The notes under the pieces were generated by a model. That model did not search any database and was not told the DNA's origin. It saw only the letters and a list, made by a program, of their open reading frames with translations. A stretch of DNA of 9,889 nucleotides from Candidatus Levyibacteriota bacterium (lineage in GTDB: Bacteria; Patescibacteriota; Microgenomatia; Levybacterales; UBA12049), in contig JACPTT010000043.1 in NCBI GenBank assembly GCA_016192645.1, positions 1 to 9,889 of the forward strand, given 5' to 3'. Shown here in pieces: positions 6,011 to 9,889 of this stretch. The position numbers and the translations under genes are program-made. Numbering within the stretch: position 1 is the stretch's first letter; each line of letters opens with the position of its first letter.

Positions 6011-6306
6011 ATCCTTTTGTGCTTTTAGCAATCTTCGAAAAAATCAATGTAAATTCCTGTGCCTCCTGCCATAATTTCCTGCATTCCTCCTTTAACTCTT
6101 CTACTACCTTTACTCGCCCCGTTAGCCTCGCAATAATTTGCTCCGATGCTTGTTCCCGATCTGATTAACTGATCGATAATTGGAATTGTTACTGCATTTT
6201 TTGGCGCCTTTTCACATAATTCAATAACTTTTTCTCCGAACTCTGCCGTTCTCTCTTCTAAATCATATTTCTTATTATTCGAATTATTATTTGAAAATTT
6301 ATTCAT
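6009..6306 (-). pseudogene. Decayed four-helix-bundle (23S IVS / S23-type) protein gene
   Basis: The start reads KKYDLEERTAEFGEKVIELCEKAPKN, then IDQLIRSGTSIGANYCEAN, the signature N-terminal half of the four-helix-bundle family first seen in 23S rRNA intervening sequences. Intact members are about 115-130 residues. Here the frame runs off into unrelated sequence after GASKG and stops at 6025-6027. The true C-terminal half is present in the +1 frame: VVEELKEECRKLWQEAQEF, then TLIFSKIAKSTKG and TAA at 6011-6009. The middle part that normally follows NYCEA (roughly 30-40 residues with the KKDF / KxxICKKEA region) is missing. So an internal deletion joined two halves out of frame near 6105-6120. 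The family's role is poorly known; a truncated 93-residue product could still be made. Heptamer arrays flank the gene. Confidence 0.82.
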
Positions 6307-6316
6307 TTAGATTTGA

Positions 6317-6344
6317 TTAAAAATTGAAAATTGAAAATTGAAAA
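6317..6344. repeat. TTGAAAA heptamer array right of the four-helix-bundle remnant
   Basis: One TTAAAAA unit followed by three perfect TTGAAAA units. It lies just upstream of the remnant's start codon and is inverted relative to the CAATTTT-type units of the array at 5961-6010. Confidence 0.75.
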
Positions 6345-6385
6345 TTTAACTTCTTGATTATCGTAGCGGAAAAATCTTTCTCCCG

Positions 6386-6411
6386 CAAGCCCTCTTCCCA
6401 CCGGGGGCTTG
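6386..6411. repeat. Inverted repeat overlapping a -35 box
   Basis: CAAGCCC (6386-6392) and GGGCTTG (6405-6411) form a seven-base stem with a 12-base loop. The right arm overlaps the TTGACA at 6409-6414, so it could be an operator or a structural element. No T run follows on the plus strand. Confidence 0.5.
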
Positions 6412-6442
6412 ACAACTCCCATAAAATCCTCCACACTATAAA
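6409..6442 (+). promoter_or_regulatory. Possible promoter of the glycine-rich surface protein gene
   Basis: A perfect TTGACA (6409-6414) is present, but the hexamer 17 bases on is only CACACT (three of six). The good -10 match TATAAA (6437-6442) is 22 bases away, too far for a standard sigma-70 pair. The promoter may be weak or need an activator. Transcription from here would include the heptamer array at 6444-6478 as the 5' leader. Confidence 0.35.
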
Positions 6443-6443
6443 T

Positions 6444-6478
6444 TAGTTATTAGAGACTAGAGATTAGTTATTAGTTAT
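6444..6478. repeat. TAGnnAT heptamer array running into the start codon
   Basis: Five exact seven-base units in a row: TAGTTAT, TAGAGAC, TAGAGAT, TAGTTAT, TAGTTAT. The last two bases of the fifth unit are the AT of the ATG at 6477. There is no Shine-Dalgarno sequence in this leader; the GAG trinucleotides in units two and three are more than 10 bases from the start. Confidence 0.8.
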
Positions 6479-9059
6479 GAGATTTCCTGTCCTACTAATT
6501 TCCGTTGGGCTCCTATTCTCTATTTTTATTTTTAATCCGATTAAATCGGATTTTGATTTTTCATTTTCTTTTGCCCAATCCCCCGCCCCCGCCTCAAGCG
6601 TTAACCTCACAAGCGCCTTTGGCACCGGAGATAATGATCACGATGGAAGAGCCGATGACTTGACTGGCTCAGCAAATGTAAACCCGGTAAAAACAAGCCT
6701 TGCCCAGAGTGCTTCGGCCGGACAAAAGGCTATTTTTATTGGCGGAGCTTCCGGTTTTGCCCAAAAAGACGAAGTTGCCATCATCCAAATGACAGGAACA
6801 AACGCAGGAGTCTGGGAAACCGCCTATGTTACCGACACAAGACCAAAAGGAAGACTGCTTCTCAACCGCACTCTCACCAATACCTATGCTGTTGATGCCT
6901 CCTCAAAAGTGCAGGTTGTAAGAGTCCCCCACTACCGAAATGTGCGAATAGGAAATAACGAAGTCTTAACTGTTTCTCCCTGGGACGGAGCAAGCGGAGG
7001 GGTCATGTTTTTGCGAGTGCAGAATGATTTGGATGTTAGAAACGGCGGAAAAATCGATGTCTCGGGAGCAGGATTTAGAGGCGGAAGAGTTTCAGAGACA
7101 AGAAATCCCTGTGGACCAACATATTGCCCGCTGAGATCATCTTGCTACGCCTCTTCTGAGTGTAGTAACGGCACTTGCTGGACAGTTTATGACTGTCGTG
7201 CAGGCAGCTCTTCCCCATCATTGTCGGCAAGCGAAGGATCCCATGGAAGAGGTGGAGAAGCAGGAGGAGATGGACGAGACGGTTGGAAAGGAGGAAGCTA
7301 TATCATCTCTACGAGTGGATCGGGCGGAACTGGAGATGGTGGTGCTGGAGGATCTGCCGGCGGCGGTGGTGGAGGAGGAAGTCTTGCGGCAAGCGGAACA
7401 CGAGGAGATAACGGCGGCGGTGGATACGGCGGGGGCAAAGTTTTTACTTCATGCGTCGTTAATTCCGCTCCAGAGTCTTCCTTTGCAGAACCCGGTCTAG
7501 AATGGATCAAGATACGTGAAAGAAACGCTGATACATGCAATGCGGGCGATGGCAATTGCGAAATGTACTATAACCCAAATGATGGGACCTATTTGGGGGC
7601 CAAAAAATATGGGGATACGGCATCTTGTGCAAATTACAGTTATCGCAATGACTATAGCGGAGGATATCCAAACATATTAAGGCCTGGCGGAGCCGGCGGC
7701 CAAGCTGGTCCTCTTGTAGGCGTCCCTTCAAATCGCATCCTCTTAGGTACAGGGGGTGGAGTAGGCGGCTTTGGTGGCATGGGTGGAAGCGGTGGAGGTG
7801 GTGGAGGAGGCGCCGTAGGCGCTCCCGGCCGAGGTAATGATGGAGGGACAGGTAGCGGAGCAATAATCATTTTTGCCAAAGATATTTCTATTTCGGGCGC
7901 TATTTTAGCCAATGGCGCAAATGGTTATCTTGGAGCAACCGGAGGTCTAGGTAGACCAGGAGAAGTAAGTGGAACGACAAATGCTTACCGCGGTGGTGGA
8001 GGCGGTGGCGGCGCAGGTGGTGGAGGCGGTGGCGGCGGTTCGGGCGGAGTAATACTGCTTTATGGAGAAAATGTTGCCTTGGGAAACAACAACAATGTCC
8101 TCTCTCTTGGCGGCGCAGGTGGTGGAGGCGGTGGCGGCGCAGGTGGTGGAAGCGGATACAGACTAAGCGAAGGTGATACGGGCGGAGGAGGAGGTGGAAG
8201 TGGAGGAAATGGCAGCCAAGGCGGGAATGGTTCAACGGGCGCGATTTTTGTTGCATATACAAACTCTTTATCCGGAACCACCAACCCTGTGGCGAATACA
8301 CAAGTAGGTTCTGTTGTTCCTTACTCCGGAATAATCCCAACCCCAACTCCAACCCTAACCCCTACCCCCACCCCTACCCCTACCCCCGACCCTGCCTTTA
8401 ATAACCTTGTGGCTTACTGGAAAATGAATGAAGCTAGTGGTACCACTGTTGCTGATTCAATTGGCTCCAACAATGGTACCGCTAATGGTACAACTGTTGT
8501 TGCTGACGGTAAAATTGGTCGAGCCCGAAACTTTGATGGATTTGATGACTCTATAGGGGTACCGGATAACTCTTCTCTAGAAGGGATGTCAAGACTTACA
8601 GTATCTGTTTGGATAAAGCCATCGACAGTAGCAGGTCTTGGCTACATAATCACTAAGGCTATTATCGGCGCTATACCTGAATCGAAAGATAGTCCTTATA
8701 ACATCGTCAGAAGGAGTTCTGCGGTTGACGTTACTATCGGCAACGGTTCAACTTCTCGCGGTATTACCGGAAGAACTAGTTTATCCACAGGTCGTTTCTA
8801 CCACTTAGTTATGACTTATGATGGAACAACATTAAAGCTTTATGTAAACGGCACAGAAGATGGAAGTATCCCGGCAAATATAGGGGCACTTACCGCCAAT
8901 GCAGTAGGACTTTCTATGGGAAAGTCAGACAGTGCATTTTACGGTGCTGGAATATACCCTTTCGGCGGGATAATGGATGAAGTTGGTATTTGGAATAGGG
9001 CCTTAACACGAGAGGAGATTTCCAGGCTTTATAATGGCGGTAACGGCGTAAGTCCTTAA
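6477..9059 (+). CDS. Secreted glycine-rich protein with C-terminal LamG domain
   Basis: An 860-residue exported protein, probably an adhesin-like surface or matrix protein. Layout: signal peptide (hydrophobic core 4-20, cleavage probably just after 33-34); a DNDHDGRADD calcium-loop-like motif at 52-61; a beta-rich domain at about 65-200 with GQKAIFIGGASGFAQKDEVAII, KVQVVRVPHYRNV and GGKIDVSGAGFRGG, as in many large secreted bacterial proteins; six cysteines at 212, 217, 223, 229, 234, 240; glycine-rich tracts at about 255-310, 400-455 and 500-590, with inserts carrying four more cysteines (326, 354, 361, 384); a PT-repeat linker at 619-638; and a LamG/concanavalin-like domain (644-857) from LVAYWKMNEASGT through FYHLVMTYDGTTLKLYVNG to MDEVGIWNRALTREEISRLYN. 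LamG-fold domains commonly bind glycans. No sortase motif or C-terminal anchor is seen, so retention may depend on the next gene, 11 bases downstream. Confidence 0.85.
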   Translation: MRFPVLLISVGLLFSIFIFNPIKSDFDFSFSFAQSPAPASSVNLTSAFGTGDNDHDGRADDLTGSANVNPVKTSLAQSASAGQKAIFIGGASGFAQKDEVAIIQMTGTNAGVWETAYVTDTRPKGRLLLNRTLTNTYAVDASSKVQVVRVPHYRNVRIGNNEVLTVSPWDGASGGVMFLRVQNDLDVRNGGKIDVSGAGFRGGRVSETRNPCGPTYCPLRSSCYASSECSNGTCWTVYDCRAGSSSPSLSASEGSHGRGGEAGGDGRDGWKGGSYIISTSGSGGTGDGGAGGSAGGGGGGGSLAASGTRGDNGGGGYGGGKVFTSCVVNSAPESSFAEPGLEWIKIRERNADTCNAGDGNCEMYYNPNDGTYLGAKKYGDTASCANYSYRNDYSGGYPNILRPGGAGGQAGPLVGVPSNRILLGTGGGVGGFGGMGGSGGGGGGGAVGAPGRGNDGGTGSGAIIIFAKDISISGAILANGANGYLGATGGLGRPGEVSGTTNAYRGGGGGGGAGGGGGGGGSGGVILLYGENVALGNNNNVLSLGGAGGGGGGGAGGGSGYRLSEGDTGGGGGGSGGNGSQGGNGSTGAIFVAYTNSLSGTTNPVANTQVGSVVPYSGIIPTPTPTLTPTPTPTPTPDPAFNNLVAYWKMNEASGTTVADSIGSNNGTANGTTVVADGKIGRARNFDGFDDSIGVPDNSSLEGMSRLTVSVWIKPSTVAGLGYIITKAIIGAIPESKDSPYNIVRRSSAVDVTIGNGSTSRGITGRTSLSTGRFYHLVMTYDGTTLKLYVNGTEDGSIPANIGALTANAVGLSMGKSDSAFYGAGIYPFGGIMDEVGIWNRALTREEISRLYNGGNGVSP
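7992..8150 (+). repeat. GC-rich tandem-like repeats inside the glycine tract
   Basis: The 21-base unit GGTGGTGGAGGCGGTGGCGG(C) occurs at 7992-8012, 8016-8036 and 8118-8138. A 30-base block at 8007-8036 is repeated exactly at 8109-8138, and its first 18 bases recur at 8133-8150. Identity at the DNA level, beyond what glycine codons need, points to recent duplication. Confidence 0.75.
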
Positions 9060-9070
9060 ATTTTAATATC

Positions 9071-9655
9071 ATGATTAATGCTCTAAAATCTTACATAAAA
9101 ACAAAAATCAAAATTATTGTTGCCATTGTTGGTATTGTTATAATTGTTTCCTTGCTGGCGTTATTCCTAACGGGCAAATATGCTCCCGGGATGTTTAGGC
9201 TTGGGCCTCAAAAACTCGAAATTGCCTGTCCGGTGCCTCGGGAGTTTTGCCAAAAAGGGATTCCCTTGTATAAGAAAAACGGGCAGTTATTGGGCATTGG
9301 GTTTAATCTTCCCCCAACCGCTACTAAGCTTAATGCCGCATTCTCCGGCGGTCTAAGAAGCGGGTCAGGGCTTATCCAAGGAACCAAAGAATACTTTTCT
9401 CTTGTGTCAATTGACGGAAAAGATAAACTTGCGGGCTATACAGCAACTTATCAGTTTTACGGGTCTCCTATATACGGAATGGAACCTGAAAAACTCAAAA
9501 GCGGAATAAAAGAACAAGAACCGGTAGGCTATCTTTACCCTCTTGCTTTTCCTCAAACCACTCCTTTCAAAGGAGTCAACTTTATCTTTTCCCTCCACAA
9601 GGACAACAAAACTACCCCTCCCCTCCCCCTCGATGCATTTGAGTTTAAAAAATAA
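9071..9655 (+). CDS. Membrane-anchored protein with a degenerate M23/LytM-like domain
   Basis: A 194-residue protein with a basic N-terminus, one membrane segment at 13-33 and an extracellular domain. CPVPREFC (Cys53, Cys60) begins the domain and may form a disulfide. From about residue 74 the order GIGFNLPPTATKLNAAFSGG, EYFSLVSIDG, YQFYGS, KLKSGIKEQEPVGYL and a final VNFIFSLHKDNK, PLDAF matches the strand order of M23/LytM beta domains, where GTPVyAa, YaHL, GQxIG and HLHFE lie. The zinc-binding histidines and aspartate are absent, so it would not be an active endopeptidase; peptidoglycan or protein binding is more likely. The fold assignment is inference from pattern. It lies 11 bases after the glycine-rich gene with no Shine-Dalgarno site, so the two probably share a transcript and may act together, this one as a membrane anchor. 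Confidence 0.7.
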   Translation: MINALKSYIKTKIKIIVAIVGIVIIVSLLALFLTGKYAPGMFRLGPQKLEIACPVPREFCQKGIPLYKKNGQLLGIGFNLPPTATKLNAAFSGGLRSGSGLIQGTKEYFSLVSIDGKDKLAGYTATYQFYGSPIYGMEPEKLKSGIKEQEPVGYLYPLAFPQTTPFKGVNFIFSLHKDNKTTPPLPLDAFEFKK

Positions 9656-9667
9656 ACTTATAGGTTC

Positions 9668-9698
9668 TTGACAGTTGTTCTTAAACAAATGCTATGCT
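9668..9698 (+). promoter_or_regulatory. Promoter ahead of the right-edge ORF
   Basis: Perfect TTGACA (9668-9673), a 19-base spacer, and TATGCT (9693-9698, four of six). Seven bases later comes ATG 9706 and ten bases after that ATG 9716. The spacer is two bases longer than in the other promoters of this window. Confidence 0.5.
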
Positions 9699-9700
9699 CA

Positions 9701-9720
9701 TTAGCATGAATTAGCATGAA
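9701..9720 (+). repeat. 10-bp tandem duplication over a start codon
   Basis: TTAGCATGAA is present twice, back to back. Each copy holds an ATG. The first (9706) reads Met-Asn-stop; the second (9716) opens the right-edge ORF. Confidence 0.85.
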
Positions 9721-9889
9721 ACGGAAAAATAACCTCAGAGAACCTGCAATTCTCCCCACCGTTCTCTTAGGGGTTGAACCCCTCGAGGGGTTCAACCCCT
9801 ACTCCAATCGCAACCCCCACTCCCACCCCCCCACTCGTTTTGATACCCTTTGATGTTTTTAATGCTCTTGAAACTAAATTCTTCACGCG
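9716..9889 (+). pseudogene. Right-edge ORF, apparently frameshifted by a palindrome; runs off the window
   Basis: From ATG 9716 the frame gives MKRKNNLREPAILPTVL, then crosses the palindrome at 9768-9801 and ends at TGA 9851-9853 with a poor-looking tail (45 residues in all). Past the palindrome the +1 frame is open to the window edge and looks coding: TPIATPTPTPPLVLIPFDVF, then NALETKFFT. Leaving out exactly the 34-base palindrome joins the two into one open frame, with TCT (Ser) at the junction. So this is either a gene broken by the palindrome or one whose real start is elsewhere. The Thr-Pro run suggests a linker. Family unknown, because the rest of the gene is outside the window. Confidence 0.4.
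9768..9801. repeat. 34-bp perfect palindrome
   Basis: The left half TAGGGGTTGAACCCCTC is followed with no spacer by its exact reverse complement, centred on CTCGAG. Each half contains GGGGTTGAACCCC, itself nearly self-complementary. There is no T run after it, so it does not look like an intrinsic terminator; it looks like a short palindromic mobile or REP-like element. Confidence 0.85.

Noticed and set aside
6386..6411. Inverted repeat as an intrinsic terminator
   Set aside because: No T run follows on the plus strand. On the minus strand the nearest T run is about ten bases past the stem, and no gene ends there.
7298..8352. Long proline-rich and histidine/leucine-rich minus-strand ORFs opposite the glycine-rich gene
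   Set aside because: They are the antisense shadow of glycine codons; the plus-strand frame has a signal peptide, linker and LamG domain.
8781..8789. Second TTATCCACA DnaA-box match
   Set aside because: It lies inside the LamG coding sequence (encoding part of SLSTG), alone, and is best explained by chance.
9768..9801. Palindrome as a terminator for the LytM-like gene
   Set aside because: It lies more than 100 bases past the stop, beyond a new promoter and start codon, and lacks a T run.

Overview
The window looks like a chromosomal segment from a Patescibacteria (Candidate Phyla Radiation) bacterium, probably near the Microgenomates. This is inferred from gene content and style, not from a marker gene. 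The clues are lysine-rich, AT-leaning coding sequence, several promoters placed so that the mRNA would have no leader, a four-helix-bundle (23S IVS-type) gene remnant, a one-pass LytR_C protein preceded by a tiny lysine-rich ORF, a giant glycine-rich LamG surface protein, and AT-rich heptamer arrays between genes. There is no rRNA, tRNA, CRISPR array, transposase or phage gene.

Left part (1-1815, + strand): bases 1-200 hold only a promoter. A transaldolase follows (201-1103), then a small proline-rich lipoprotein of unknown function (1144-1815). Each has its own TTGACA promoter whose -10 box ends six bases before the ATG. Bases 1816-2712 contain no convincing gene. They are bracketed by two AATTTTT heptamer arrays and hold a REP-like repeat pair with a nested palindrome plus a long imperfect hairpin.

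Middle part: a minus-strand pair, yebC (4250-3525) and a nine-helix membrane protein (3519-2713), is transcribed away from a plus-strand TPR protein (4316-5002). The two divergent promoters interleave. The TPR gene runs tail-to-tail into a minus-strand pair made of a 46-residue lysine-rich protein (5938-5798) and a LytR_C envelope protein (5797-4988). Upstream of these lies a decayed four-helix-bundle gene (6306-6009) flanked by inverted heptamer arrays.

Right part (6477-9889, + strand): an 860-residue secreted glycine-rich protein with ten cysteines and a C-terminal LamG domain sits 11 bases before a membrane-anchored protein that resembles an M23/LytM domain without metal ligands. The pair may work together at the cell surface. 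The right edge has a promoter, a 10-bp tandem duplication over a start codon, and an ORF broken by a 34-bp perfect palindrome; removing the palindrome restores the frame to the window edge.

Overall the window joins two housekeeping genes (transaldolase, yebC) to cell-surface genes and small repeat-bounded modules. No convincing intrinsic terminator was found.
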